Made by a program: the position numbers and the translations under genes. A model generated the notes under the pieces. It saw only the letters and a program-made list of their open reading frames with translations. It did no database searches and was not told the DNA's origin. Below are positions 7,970 through 16,175 of a DNA stretch of 64,000 nt, piece by piece (within the stretch, counting starts at the first letter, position 1; each line of letters opens with the position of its first letter). Origin of the DNA: DASRDE01 sp035938175. Lineage in GTDB: Bacteria > Vulcanimicrobiota > Vulcanimicrobiia > Vulcanimicrobiales > Vulcanimicrobiaceae. Location: positions 32,668-96,667 of the forward strand of contig DASZHD010000048.1 of the NCBI GenBank assembly GCA_035938175.1, read 5' to 3'.

Positions 7970-9105
7970 AACGCGTGCTCTTCGTGACCAACGGTCACGG
8001 CGAAGTCGCGATCGCCGCGGCGCTGGCGCAACGCTTGGTGGAAACCGCTGCGGTGGCGTGCGATCATTTGGCGCTGGTCGGAAACTTCGAACACCCCAGC
8101 GTGATGCGCGACGTCGGACCGCGCCGGCGAATGCCGAGCGGCGGACTGCTGGCAATGGGCAACGTGCGCAATATCGTGCGCGACGTGCGCGCGGGGCTGC
8201 TGCTGCATACCCTCGGCCAAGTGCGGTTTTTACGCGGTGCGCGCGGCACCTACGCCGCGGCGGTTGCAGTCGGCGACGTCTTCGCACTGATCATGGCGTT
8301 GCTTGCCGGCACGCGTACGGCGTTCGTCGGCACGGCGAAGAGCGTCTACGTTGCTCCCTATGGGCCGATTGAAGAACGCATCATCCGGCGCGCGCAGCCG
8401 GTGTACGTTCGCGACGAGCCCACGGCGCAGCGCCTTCGCGAGCACGGCATCGACGCGCGCGCCGGGAATGTCATCGTCGATCTCTATGCACCGCAACAGG
8501 CTGCATGGCCCGAAGGATCGCCGCGGCTGGCGTTGTTTCCGGGCAGCCGCGAGGACGCGTACGATGATGCCGCGTTTCTTTGCGCTGTCGTACGCGCGCT
8601 GTTGGAGCGGCGCCCCAATCTGTCCGCGCAGATTTCGATTGCGCCGGGATTGCACGAGGATCGCTTCATTCCCGGCCTGCGCCTGCAAGGCTGGCGCGTG
8701 GACGAGACGGGGGATCCGCGCGAACCGTTCCGGCTTTTCAACGGCGATCGTGAGGTCGTGCGCGCGTTACGCGGCGCTGCGGGCGCGGTGCTCGCCGGCG
8801 CCGATGCGGTTATGGGTCAGGCAGGCACGGCAAACGAAGCCGCCGCGGCAGCGGGCATTCCGGTCGTTGCATTCGCACAACGCGACCGCAGCCGTCATTC
8901 GTGGTACCGGCGCCGTCAAGCCGGATTGCTGGGCGATGCGCTGCTCGTGATAGAAGGCGACGCGCAAAGTGCCGCGCGCCAAGTCGACGATCTGCTTTCC
9001 GACGAATCGCGCCGCCGGAACATGGGCGAGATCGGACGGCAGCGCATGGGCGCACCGGGCGCGGCGAGCCGAATCGCGCAAGACATCGCCGGGTTGATCG
9101 CATGA
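7966..9105 (+). CDS. LpxB-related glycosyltransferase (TIGR03492-like)
   Basis: 379 aa from ATG 7966, which shares ATGA with the preceding stop. Opens MKRVLFVTNGHGEVAIAAALAQ, a GT-B first strand with the Gly-His-Gly-Glu variant of the LpxB start. Later blocks RLALFPGSREDAY, and VLAGADAVMGQAGTANEAAAAAGIPVVAF, mirror the LpxB donor-binding region. This matches the lipid-A-disaccharide-synthase-related family that I recall from cyanobacteria, whose reaction is not established. True LpxB is encoded just upstream, so this is likely a paralogue acting on another lipid or sugar nucleotide of the envelope. Tight overlaps on both sides place it in the same operon. Confidence 0.75.
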   Translation: MKRVLFVTNGHGEVAIAAALAQRLVETAAVACDHLALVGNFEHPSVMRDVGPRRRMPSGGLLAMGNVRNIVRDVRAGLLLHTLGQVRFLRGARGTYAAAVAVGDVFALIMALLAGTRTAFVGTAKSVYVAPYGPIEERIIRRAQPVYVRDEPTAQRLREHGIDARAGNVIVDLYAPQQAAWPEGSPRLALFPGSREDAYDDAAFLCAVVRALLERRPNLSAQISIAPGLHEDRFIPGLRLQGWRVDETGDPREPFRLFNGDREVVRALRGAAGAVLAGADAVMGQAGTANEAAAAAGIPVVAFAQRDRSRHSWYRRRQAGLLGDALLVIEGDAQSAARQVDDLLSDESRRRNMGEIGRQRMGAPGAASRIAQDIAGLIA

Positions 9106-10298
9106 ATCGCGCGCTGCCTTTCGCGTTGGGACTCTCGTTTTTTATCGTGCCGCTTTTTCCGTCGTTCATTACGCTGACCGCCGTTACGGTTCCCGGCGTT
9201 TCGCTGCTGCCGGCGAATGCGACGCTGGCGCTGCTTGCGGTGTGCGCCGTAACTGCGGCGTACTTCGCTGCAGTACTCATGAAGCGGCCGGTTCAACATC
9301 CGCCGACCTTGGTTCCGCTCGTGGCTTGGGTGGCGTCCGCGCTGCTCGCGGCCGCGTTGGGATTTAATCCGGCGGGGGGATTGCTGTTCATCGGGATCGC
9401 TGCGGTTGACGTTCTGTGGCATCTCGCGATCCTTCGGTACTATTCGTATCCCGGCGTCAGCCGCGCAATCTATTATGCGCTGCTCCTTTCGGGAACGCTC
9501 GCGTCGCTTGCCGCGGTCGTCATGGTCGTGCTGCGCTTCCCGCAAAACCAATACGCTATCGCGCACGGCCGCGCGATCGGCACGTTCGTTCTTCCCGGCG
9601 AGTTGGCGGGCTATCTCATCGTATTCTTACCGATCGCGTATGCCGTCGCGCGCATTTCGCGGGATCGCACGTTGCGCATTGTCGCGTGGGCCGCGATGGT
9701 ACCCGCATTTGCCGCATTCGTGCTGACGTTTTCGCGCGCGGGGTGGATGGGGCTCGCGGCCGCAATCGCGTTCTTTGCGTACGCGCGCGGAAGCGTGCAG
9801 CGGCGCTTTGCTCCCTTGATTCTGCTGGGCGGATTGGCGGCGGTGCTGGTGGTCTTCAACGCGCATCACAACCCTGCAGAGAACTATACGCGGCTGTCGA
9901 TCTTTCAATCCGCCGTCGAGATCATTCGCCGCTTTCCGCTCACGGGCGTCGGGCCGTTTGATTTCGCGCGCATCTACCCGCTCGTTCGGCTTCCGGACGG
10001 AGATCCGCAGGCGTTTCACGCGCACAGCGTTCTGCTGACGATCTTCGCGGAAACCGGCATCGTGGGAATCGCCGCGGTCGTCTTCGTTTGGTGGCGTTTC
10101 GTCCGCGCGTTGCGCGATGCGCTGCACAATGCCGGCCAGAGCCGCGTGACGCTCGCGCTGGCAATTGGAGCGGGACTTGCGGGAACGTGGGTGCAAGGCC
10201 TGATCGATACCGTGAGCGTCGTGATATTCGGATTATGGATTCCCGTGATGGCGCTCGCGCTGGCCGCAGCGGCCGAAGGGCTGGGAGAAGAGTCATGA
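9102..10298 (+). CDS. O-antigen ligase/polymerase-like integral membrane protein
   Basis: 398 aa from ATG 9102 (ATGA overlap). Roughly ten to twelve hydrophobic helices run through the chain. The central stretch FVLTFSRAGWMGLAAAIAFF and the large extracytoplasmic segment with TGVGPFDFARIYPL...FHAHSVLLTIFAETG fit the Wzy_C/WaaL superfamily, in which an R-x3-L type loop and an H-(S/N)-x-L motif recur. Such proteins link or polymerise lipid-carried glycans in the periplasm. Its place between lipid A and Lpt genes favours a role in finishing LPS or another surface glycan; ligase and polymerase cannot be told apart from sequence. Confidence 0.75.
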   Translation: MNRALPFALGLSFFIVPLFPSFITLTAVTVPGVSLLPANATLALLAVCAVTAAYFAAVLMKRPVQHPPTLVPLVAWVASALLAAALGFNPAGGLLFIGIAAVDVLWHLAILRYYSYPGVSRAIYYALLLSGTLASLAAVVMVVLRFPQNQYAIAHGRAIGTFVLPGELAGYLIVFLPIAYAVARISRDRTLRIVAWAAMVPAFAAFVLTFSRAGWMGLAAAIAFFAYARGSVQRRFAPLILLGGLAAVLVVFNAHHNPAENYTRLSIFQSAVEIIRRFPLTGVGPFDFARIYPLVRLPDGDPQAFHAHSVLLTIFAETGIVGIAAVVFVWWRFVRALRDALHNAGQSRVTLALAIGAGLAGTWVQGLIDTVSVVIFGLWIPVMALALAAAAEGLGEES

Positions 10299-10846
10299 GC
10301 GCCCCTTTTCGCAGGCCGGCGCTCGCGATGGTGGTCCTGTTGGCGGCATGTAACCCGCAACCGGCGCACCGGCCCGGCGCATCGCCGAGCCCGACGCCGT
10401 CGGCAAACCTGCCCCCCATCGTGATCCGCGGGCACGGGACGGCGAGCCAACCGGTCAGCATGGTTCACCAAGCGGGCAACCGGCGCGACTACGAACTGTC
10501 GGCCGCCTCGACGGAAAGCCGATCCGCCCAAAACCTCGCTCAAGCAAAATTTCAGCAAGTGACCGTAACGTTCTTCGACAAGGACGGTACGCGGTTAACG
10601 GCAACATCGCCCCAGGCCTCGACCGACGAACGCGGAAGGCGGGTTACGCTTTCGGACGGGGTGCATGCAACCACCAGCACGGGCCTGAACCTGACGTGCG
10701 ACCGCCTGACTTACGATCAGCAAACCGCATTGCTGCACGGGGAGGGGCACGTGCGCATCACGGGCATGCAGGGCGGCCAGCAAGAGGTACTTACCGGGAC
10801 GACGTTCACTTCGAACGTGAAACTGACGCAGATGGTTGTGAGATAG
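10295..10846 (+). CDS. lptC: LptC-like LPS export lipoprotein
   Basis: 183 aa from ATG 10295. The N-terminus carries a lipobox (LLAAC, Cys near 19), then a Pro/Ser-rich linker. Residues ~60-180 resemble an OstA/LptC beta-jellyroll: VTVTFFDKDGTRLTATSPQA, GVHATTSTGLNLTCDRLTYD, LLHGEGHVRITG. LptC links the LptBFG transporter to the LptA bridge. E. coli LptC has a transmembrane anchor, so the lipid anchor here is a variation. lptB follows with a 1-bp overlap, as in lptC-lptA-lptB operons, but no separate lptA is present. Confidence 0.72.
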   Translation: MSAPFRRPALAMVVLLAACNPQPAHRPGASPSPTPSANLPPIVIRGHGTASQPVSMVHQAGNRRDYELSAASTESRSAQNLAQAKFQQVTVTFFDKDGTRLTATSPQASTDERGRRVTLSDGVHATTSTGLNLTCDRLTYDQQTALLHGEGHVRITGMQGGQQEVLTGTTFTSNVKLTQMVVR

Positions 10847-11580
10847 TGCAAGAAATCAAAATGCGCGGTCTGCTCAAACGCTACGGAGAGCGAACCGTGG
10901 TGAACGGTGTGAGCGCCGAGGTACGCACGGGCGAAATCGTCGGCTTGCTGGGCCCCAACGGCGCGGGAAAGACGACCACGTTCTATATGGTCGTCGGCCT
11001 GATAAAGCCGGACGGCGGAACCGTCTTGCTGCACAACGATTCAACTGAAATCGATCTGACGGGCGCGCCGATGTACATGCGCTCGCGGCGGGGCATCGGA
11101 TATCTGGCTCAAGAGAACTCCATCTTTCGCAAACTTTCGGTCGGCGACAACATCCGGCTCATTTGGGAGATGCACGGCGTCTCGCGCGAGCAGCAGGAAG
11201 AGCGCCTGGGCCCGCTGCTCGAGGAGTTCGGGTTGCTCAAATTCGTCAACGCACGCGGAGACTCGCTCTCCGGCGGCGAGCGCCGGCGCGTGGAAATCGC
11301 GCGCGCCATTGCGACGGATCCGGCGTTTCTGTTGCTCGACGAGCCGTTTACGGGCATCGATCCGATTGCCGTCGCCGACATTCAAGCGATGATCCGGCAA
11401 TTGCGCGATCGCGGGCTCGGCGTGCTGATTACCGACCATCAAGTGCGCGAAACGCTGGCGATCGTCGACCGCGCATATATCCTGAACGACGGCATGATAC
11501 AAGTCTCCGGTACCGCGCACGACGTGCTCGAAAGTCCGATTGCGCGACAATTCTATCTGGGTGAAGGCTTCCGGTTGTGA
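10846..11580 (+). CDS. lptB: LPS export ABC transporter ATP-binding protein LptB
   Basis: 244 aa from GTG 10846, sharing one base with the lptC stop. LptB is the cytoplasmic ATPase driving LPS extraction by LptFG. Walker A GPNGAGKT is at residues 36-43, the signature is LSGGERRRVEIARAI, Walker B is FLLLDEPFTGIDP, and the H-loop is ITDHQVRETL. The LptB-type phrases GIGYLAQENSIFRKLSVGDN and YILNDG are also present. Upstream in-frame starts would lie inside lptC and are unlikely. Confidence 0.95.
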   Translation: MQEIKMRGLLKRYGERTVVNGVSAEVRTGEIVGLLGPNGAGKTTTFYMVVGLIKPDGGTVLLHNDSTEIDLTGAPMYMRSRRGIGYLAQENSIFRKLSVGDNIRLIWEMHGVSREQQEERLGPLLEEFGLLKFVNARGDSLSGGERRRVEIARAIATDPAFLLLDEPFTGIDPIAVADIQAMIRQLRDRGLGVLITDHQVRETLAIVDRAYILNDGMIQVSGTAHDVLESPIARQFYLGEGFRL

Positions 11581-11638
11581 AGGCGGCGACGCGCTTTGCA
11601 GTGCGGCCGGCGGCCGTCCGGATCAGCGGTTAGCGGCG

Positions 11639-12736
11639 TTGCGCCTAACGATCCTCGATCGCTACATGCTCAGCGAGCTGGCCGGCCCGTTTGCTTTCGG
11701 GGTGGCGGCCTTTACGCTGCTGCTCGCGGCGGGGCAGATCATCGCGATCGGCCGCGCGGTCTCCGACGCCGGCGCACCCTTGTGGGCTGCCATCGAAGAT
11801 TTTCTTTGGCGGCTCCCCGGGATGGTCGAGCTGACGATTCCGATGGGTCTGCTGCTGGGAACGCTGCTGGCCATTCAGCGTCTATCGGGCGAGAGCGAAA
11901 TCACGGCGATGAAGTCGGGCGGGATTTCGTTTCCCCGCATCATCGCGCCCATGCTCGTGGCCGCGTTCGTGCTTTCACTCGTCACCCTGGTGCTGCAAGA
12001 AGCGATCGTGCCGTATGCGCAAAGTCAGGCGAGCATCGTGGAAGCGACAGTCATCAATCATACGAGCGCCTTTGCGAGCGCGCTGAACGTCTCGGCTCCG
12101 CTTCCCGGCGGCGGCCGGCAGACGACGTTCGCCAGCGCTTGCACGGACAATTGCCGCGTGCTGCTCGGCGTGACCCTGGTGCAATACGACCGTTCCGGAA
12201 ACCCGACGCAGATCGTCTTTGCAGACCGCGCGCAATTTTCCGCCGATCAGTGGACGCTGCAGAACGCTCGCGTGATCAGGCTGCTCCAGAGCGGCGTGTT
12301 CGACGATCGCTTTCCCACCGTGCAGGTTGCGTTGGGTCAAAATCCAACCGATATCGCCAAACGTGCCGCCAATAACAATCCGCAGAACATGAGCCGGGCC
12401 CAGATCGCGGAGATCATCCGCACCGGGCAGCTCTCGGCGAACGATCTGCGTAAATACACGATGGTCTACCAAGAAAAGCTCGCGCAGCCGTTTGCGTGCT
12501 TCGTTTTTACGCTGATCGCGGTACCGTTCGGTATACGCTCGGTACGCGGCGGCAGCAGCACCGGCCTGGGATTCGGCTTGGCCGTCGTCATCGTATTCAT
12601 CTACTACATCGTGCAGACGATTTGTTCGTACATCGGCGAGGCGTTCGTGCCGCTCGCGGCATTTGCGGCATGGCTTCCGAACATCATCTTCACAGTCATC
12701 GGAGCGCGGCGCCTCTACCGCGCCGCGATGGTGTAG
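11639..12736 (+). CDS. LptF/LptG family permease
   Basis: 365 aa if started at TTG 11639, giving MRLTILDRYMLSELAGPF, the normal beginning of this family. ATG 11666 is a shorter alternative. Three N-terminal and three C-terminal helices flank a periplasmic jellyroll region (about residues 120-270). LptF and LptG form the inner-membrane pore that moves LPS toward LptC. Only one permease gene is here, so the partner must be elsewhere or the protein acts as a homodimer. KLAQPFACFVFTLIAVPFG and the nearby GSSTGLGFGLAVVIVFIYY are typical of the second helical bundle. Confidence 0.88.
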   Translation: MRLTILDRYMLSELAGPFAFGVAAFTLLLAAGQIIAIGRAVSDAGAPLWAAIEDFLWRLPGMVELTIPMGLLLGTLLAIQRLSGESEITAMKSGGISFPRIIAPMLVAAFVLSLVTLVLQEAIVPYAQSQASIVEATVINHTSAFASALNVSAPLPGGGRQTTFASACTDNCRVLLGVTLVQYDRSGNPTQIVFADRAQFSADQWTLQNARVIRLLQSGVFDDRFPTVQVALGQNPTDIAKRAANNNPQNMSRAQIAEIIRTGQLSANDLRKYTMVYQEKLAQPFACFVFTLIAVPFGIRSVRGGSSTGLGFGLAVVIVFIYYIVQTICSYIGEAFVPLAAFAAWLPNIIFTVIGARRLYRAAMV

Positions 12737-12739
12737 GGG

Positions 12740-13702
12740 TTGACCTTGGGCGGCATGCTTCGCGGCATCGGCATCATTCTCTTCATCGCGATCCTCGCCG
12801 GCGTCATTGCGTACATCGGCGATCGCGTCGGCCATCAAGTCGGGCGCAAGCGGCTGACGATTTTCAACATCCGCCCGCGCTATACGTCCACGATTATCGC
12901 CGTCGGAACGGGCATGCTGATCGCGCTGATCATCACGCTGATCGCGATCTTCGCTTCCAACCAAGTCGCTACCGCGTTTTTCCGGCTCAACGAGATCAAC
13001 AACGAAATCGCGAAAGCTCAGGCGCGGGCCAGCGAACTCGAACAGAAATACGGCGAGTCGCCCGTCGTCATCAACGTGAATTCGTTGATGACTCCCGTAT
13101 TCGGCCGCATCCCGAAGAACGCGGCCTCGACCCTTCGCCGCCAGATCGTGCGCGATTTTTACAACCAGAGCGTCGCGTCGGTCAATCAGCAGTATGCGGG
13201 TCCGCCGTACAATTTGAAGCGCTTCACGCCTCCGCCGAACTTGGACACGATTCTGAACGACTACGCGGACGATCCCAAAATGCAGGCATACATCTCGCAG
13301 AGTGACGTGCTGCTGTTTGCCACCGCATCGCAAAATCTGTATCCGCACGACCAGATCCACTTCGGGATAACCTCGGTGCCGGATCGCGTGATCGCGCCGG
13401 CCGGGCAAGCCATCGCCTCGCTGGTGATCCCCGCCGGAAAGAACGCGGATGCGCGGCTGGCGCTGACGGAACTCGTAGGCCCCGGCGGCTGGGTGCCGCG
13501 CGTCATGATCGGCCACCTCATGCTGCCGTACTTTGCCGGAAACGTGACGGTCGAGCGGATGCTGCCCGACGGGACGCAGATGCAAAAGACGCTCAATTCC
13601 GGCGGCGGCCGCTACATCATGACCGCCTTCGCCGCGAGCGACATCTATCAGCACACGTTCGGCGTGCCGGTCGTTGTGACGCTGCAGCGGGTTCCGGGCT
13701 GA
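12740..13702 (+). CDS. DUF3084 membrane-anchored coiled-coil protein
   Basis: 320 aa from TTG 12740; ATG 12755 is an equally possible start. Two hydrophobic helices (about residues 5-27 and 50-72) surround the phrase GRKRLTIFNIRPRYTS, typical of DUF3084. After them come a short helical stretch rich in Glu, Ala and Lys, and a soluble domain. The function of the family is unknown. In cyanobacteria I recall DUF3084 directly before a YqgF/RuvC-like gene, and the same order holds here with a 1-bp overlap, which strengthens both calls. Confidence 0.75.
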   Translation: MTLGGMLRGIGIILFIAILAGVIAYIGDRVGHQVGRKRLTIFNIRPRYTSTIIAVGTGMLIALIITLIAIFASNQVATAFFRLNEINNEIAKAQARASELEQKYGESPVVINVNSLMTPVFGRIPKNAASTLRRQIVRDFYNQSVASVNQQYAGPPYNLKRFTPPPNLDTILNDYADDPKMQAYISQSDVLLFATASQNLYPHDQIHFGITSVPDRVIAPAGQAIASLVIPAGKNADARLALTELVGPGGWVPRVMIGHLMLPYFAGNVTVERMLPDGTQMQKTLNSGGGRYIMTAFAASDIYQHTFGVPVVVTLQRVPG

Positions 13703-14106
13703 TGAGCTCGGTGCTGGGCATCGACCCCGGGACGCGCAAGGTCGGGTACGCTATCGCACCCGATCCGGTTTCTGCCCCCCTGGCGCTCGGAATCGTCGCG
13801 ATCGACACCCTTATCGATCGCGTCGTTCCCTTGATTTCCGAGTACCGTGTGACGGCCGTCGCCTTGGGGCACGGGACCAACGCGGACTCGCTGGCCCGGC
13901 AAATCTCGTCCCTGGGGCTGCCGGTGCACCTGGTGGACGAAACCGACACCACATACCGGGCACGCGCGCTGTATTTTGCGGACAACCCGCCGCGCGGGTG
14001 GCGGCGCTTGGTGCCCCTGGGGCTGCAGCTGCCGCCCCGGCCCATTGACGACTATGCCGCTTTACTCATCGCCAGACGGTACATTCGGCGGGGGTCGGGG
14101 GGGTAA
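13702..14106 (+). CDS. YqgF/RuvX-like RNase H-fold nuclease
   Basis: 134 aa. Starts MSSVLGIDPGTRKVGYAIA, the metal-binding first strand of the RuvC/YqgF fold with its Asp at residue 8. Later ALGHGTNADSL, PVHLVDETDTTYRARALYF and a final RPIDDYAALLIARRYI supply the further acidic residues. YqgF matures the 5' end of 16S rRNA, and related proteins act on DNA junctions. The sequence is unlike typical RuvX and resembles the variant found after DUF3084, so the exact substrate is uncertain. The start ATG overlaps the upstream stop (TGATG). Confidence 0.7.
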   Translation: MSSVLGIDPGTRKVGYAIAPDPVSAPLALGIVAIDTLIDRVVPLISEYRVTAVALGHGTNADSLARQISSLGLPVHLVDETDTTYRARALYFADNPPRGWRRLVPLGLQLPPRPIDDYAALLIARRYIRRGSGG

Positions 14107-14130
14107 TATGTCGTATGAAACGGTCCCTGG

Positions 14131-14144
14131 TTTTGTCCGATAAT
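14131..14144 (+). promoter_or_regulatory. TTTTGTCCGATAAT motif, possible promoter -10 region
   Basis: The 14-mer ends in GATAAT, a good sigma-70 type -10 box, 34 nt before the start of the next gene. The same sequence with one change (TTTTGGCCGATAAT) lies just before rodA at 40886-40899. No good -35 hexamer is visible at 17 nt. A shared promoter type or a binding site is inferred. Confidence 0.35.
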
Positions 14145-14178
14145 AGAAGGTGTCCGCAGAAGCGGGTACGGAGGAGAA

Positions 14179-15339
14179 ATGGGCGCCCGGTACGTTCGCG
14201 CGGCTATGGTTGCAGTGCTAACTTCGGCACTGTGTTTCGCCGTTTCGGCGGCTGCCTATCCGGCGCAGAGCGTACGGCTCGATAGCACGCGGCTCTTCAC
14301 TCCCGATTCCGAATCGCTCCTGGGGTCGTTCGACGGCGAGATCCAAAAGATGTCGCTCCTTTCGCAAAGCATTTTCAACTTGCGGACCTCAACGCCGTTC
14401 TTGGATCGCGACATCGCGGATCTGTTGATGCCGGTTTCCGTTTCAACGCAGGCGCCGCAAGTGAATTTGACGGCGGTCGATCGCGTGCAAACGTACGTTC
14501 CGCAACTCCGCGCATCGTACGTTCCGGCTCCCGCGCTTTCCGCACCGCCGGCCGCGATGGTTACGGACGCGGCGCAAAGCGCACCCTCGATAGCAAGCTT
14601 GCAGCAGCCCGACGCTCCGCCGACATTCCCGCCGGTCCACTTCGGCAGCTATACACTGTACACGCCGGCCGTGCAATCACTGGCCGCGAACGTTTCGGTG
14701 CCGGTGCGAATCGGCAACGTGCACTTCAACAGTACGATGCAAGGCGAACATCAGCAGTCGCCCGGAGCGGATGCCTTCCGCGCGCTGCAAATCTGCGGAA
14801 CGACCGACGAGAACGCGGCGTGTCCGTATCTTCGCGATTCGTCATCTCAGAGTTTGACGGTCGGGACCGACTTCAACGTGCGCGCCGGGGGCGATAACGT
14901 GAACCTTGCGCTGTCCAGCAGCGTGTCGCGCATTACGACGGGCGATGCCGCGATCTTCCCGTACGTGCCCATCGATCCCGACGCGCCGCTGACGTCGAAT
15001 TTCGATGCGGCCGGCCCCGACGCGTCCGTGTTACAGTACTCCGGTTTGACGGGATTGGTGAAACACGGCGTGGGTGCAAGCCTTGCAGTTCCGGTAAACA
15101 GCCGCCTTACCGTGGGGCTGCAATACGACCGTTCGCATTATCAGGGCGATTACGGCAACTCGCTGCTTCCGGGTGTCGACGCGTACAAAGACACCTATCT
15201 CGGGAACGTGACGTATCAGCTGCCGAACACCAACAGCATGCTGACCCTTTCCGCGCGCCAATACCGCTACCAAGATTCGTTGTCGAACTTCAACCTGACG
15301 CAAACGCGCGCCGACCTCAACTTCACGGTGAAATTCTGA
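14179..15339 (+). CDS. Predicted outer-membrane beta-barrel protein, unknown function
   Basis: 386 aa; a GGAG Shine-Dalgarno just before ATG 14179 fixes the start. A signal peptide (about residues 1-27, ending SAAAYPAQ) is followed by an Ala/Pro-rich region (about residues 95-150). The C-terminal half has alternating polar/hydrophobic strands such as LTVGLQYDRSHYQGDYG and MLTLSARQYRYQDS, and ends LNFTVKF, a terminal Phe as in outer-membrane barrels. Two cysteines (ICGTTDENAACPY) may form a disulfide. I do not recognise a named family. The genes after it are a TPR protein and a glycosyltransferase, hinting at a surface glycan or export role. Confidence 0.6.
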   Translation: MGARYVRAAMVAVLTSALCFAVSAAAYPAQSVRLDSTRLFTPDSESLLGSFDGEIQKMSLLSQSIFNLRTSTPFLDRDIADLLMPVSVSTQAPQVNLTAVDRVQTYVPQLRASYVPAPALSAPPAAMVTDAAQSAPSIASLQQPDAPPTFPPVHFGSYTLYTPAVQSLAANVSVPVRIGNVHFNSTMQGEHQQSPGADAFRALQICGTTDENAACPYLRDSSSQSLTVGTDFNVRAGGDNVNLALSSSVSRITTGDAAIFPYVPIDPDAPLTSNFDAAGPDASVLQYSGLTGLVKHGVGASLAVPVNSRLTVGLQYDRSHYQGDYGNSLLPGVDAYKDTYLGNVTYQLPNTNSMLTLSARQYRYQDSLSNFNLTQTRADLNFTVKF

Positions 15340-15362
15340 TCGAACCCCGCCGCCGGCGGGCG

Positions 15363-16175
15363 GTGACGGCCATTCTGGGTGCGGTCGTAGTCTTTTTGCT
15401 TTGCCTGCTCGGCATCGTTCAATTCGCGTCCGATGCGATCTTTGCAAGTGCTGCAGTCCCCGGTTCGCTGCCGTCCCATCTGCGCCCGGAAACGGGCGAA
15501 GCGATCTATCGCGCCATAGCGCGCGTAGCACCCGCGCCGTACGTCAACAGCATGCTGGCCTATGCGGCGTTCGATCGCGGGGACCTCGATGCGGCACGCC
15601 GGTACGCGTTGGCATTGCCGCCGTCGAACCGGCGCAGCGACGTCCTGGGGCGCATCGCGCTGGCGCGCGGCGACGTGCGGGGTGCGCTGCGCTATTTCAT
15701 CCAAGCCAACGACAGCGATGCGGTCGACGCGCAGGTTGCGATTCTCCGGAAAACCGATCTCCCTGCGGCGTACGCGTTGGAGTCCAAGTTGAAGGACCGG
15801 CTGGAGCGCGAAAGCACGCATCCCGACGCCCTCGCGCAGGCGTATTGGCGTCTCGGTACGCTCGCGATCGCCCAGGGCAAGCCGCAACTCGCTCTGCAAA
15901 ACTACGGGCGCGCGGTGCAGATTTCGCCGCTTTCCGAGCGCTATTTATTGTGGGCGGGATACCAGGCGTACGACCTGAACCTTCTGGACGAAGCGGGAAT
16001 GTATTTCGACCGCGCCGTTTCGGCCGATCCGACGAGTGCCGACGCCTATGCCGGACACGGCCTTGTCGCGCTGCGCCGCGGCGATCGTGCTACCGCGATT
16101 TCGGATGAAGCGCGAGCGCGGGCGCGCAATCCGCACGCACTGGGTTTTTTGCGTCTGCAATCAGCGCTGCGATGA
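15363..16175 (+). CDS. Membrane-anchored TPR protein
   Basis: 270 aa with an N-terminal hydrophobic anchor (residues 3-28) and the rest outside the membrane. From about residue 60 helical pairs of TPR type appear, clearest in AQAYWRLGTLAIAQGKPQLALQNYGRAVQISP and AYAGHGLVALRRGDRATAI, where the G-x-Y-x-x-A pattern recurs. TPR proteins are scaffolds. It lies 23 bp after the outer-membrane-type gene and overlaps the next glycosyltransferase by 4 bp, so it may help organise polysaccharide synthesis or export. No enzymatic motif is seen. Confidence 0.65.
   Translation: MTAILGAVVVFLLCLLGIVQFASDAIFASAAVPGSLPSHLRPETGEAIYRAIARVAPAPYVNSMLAYAAFDRGDLDAARRYALALPPSNRRSDVLGRIALARGDVRGALRYFIQANDSDAVDAQVAILRKTDLPAAYALESKLKDRLERESTHPDALAQAYWRLGTLAIAQGKPQLALQNYGRAVQISPLSERYLLWAGYQAYDLNLLDEAGMYFDRAVSADPTSADAYAGHGLVALRRGDRATAISDEARARARNPHALGFLRLQSALR

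Noticed and set aside
11975..13654. 560-codon minus-strand open frame over the LptF/G and DUF3084 genes
   Set aside because: Amino-acid composition is that of a reverse shadow and both overlapping plus-strand genes are well supported.
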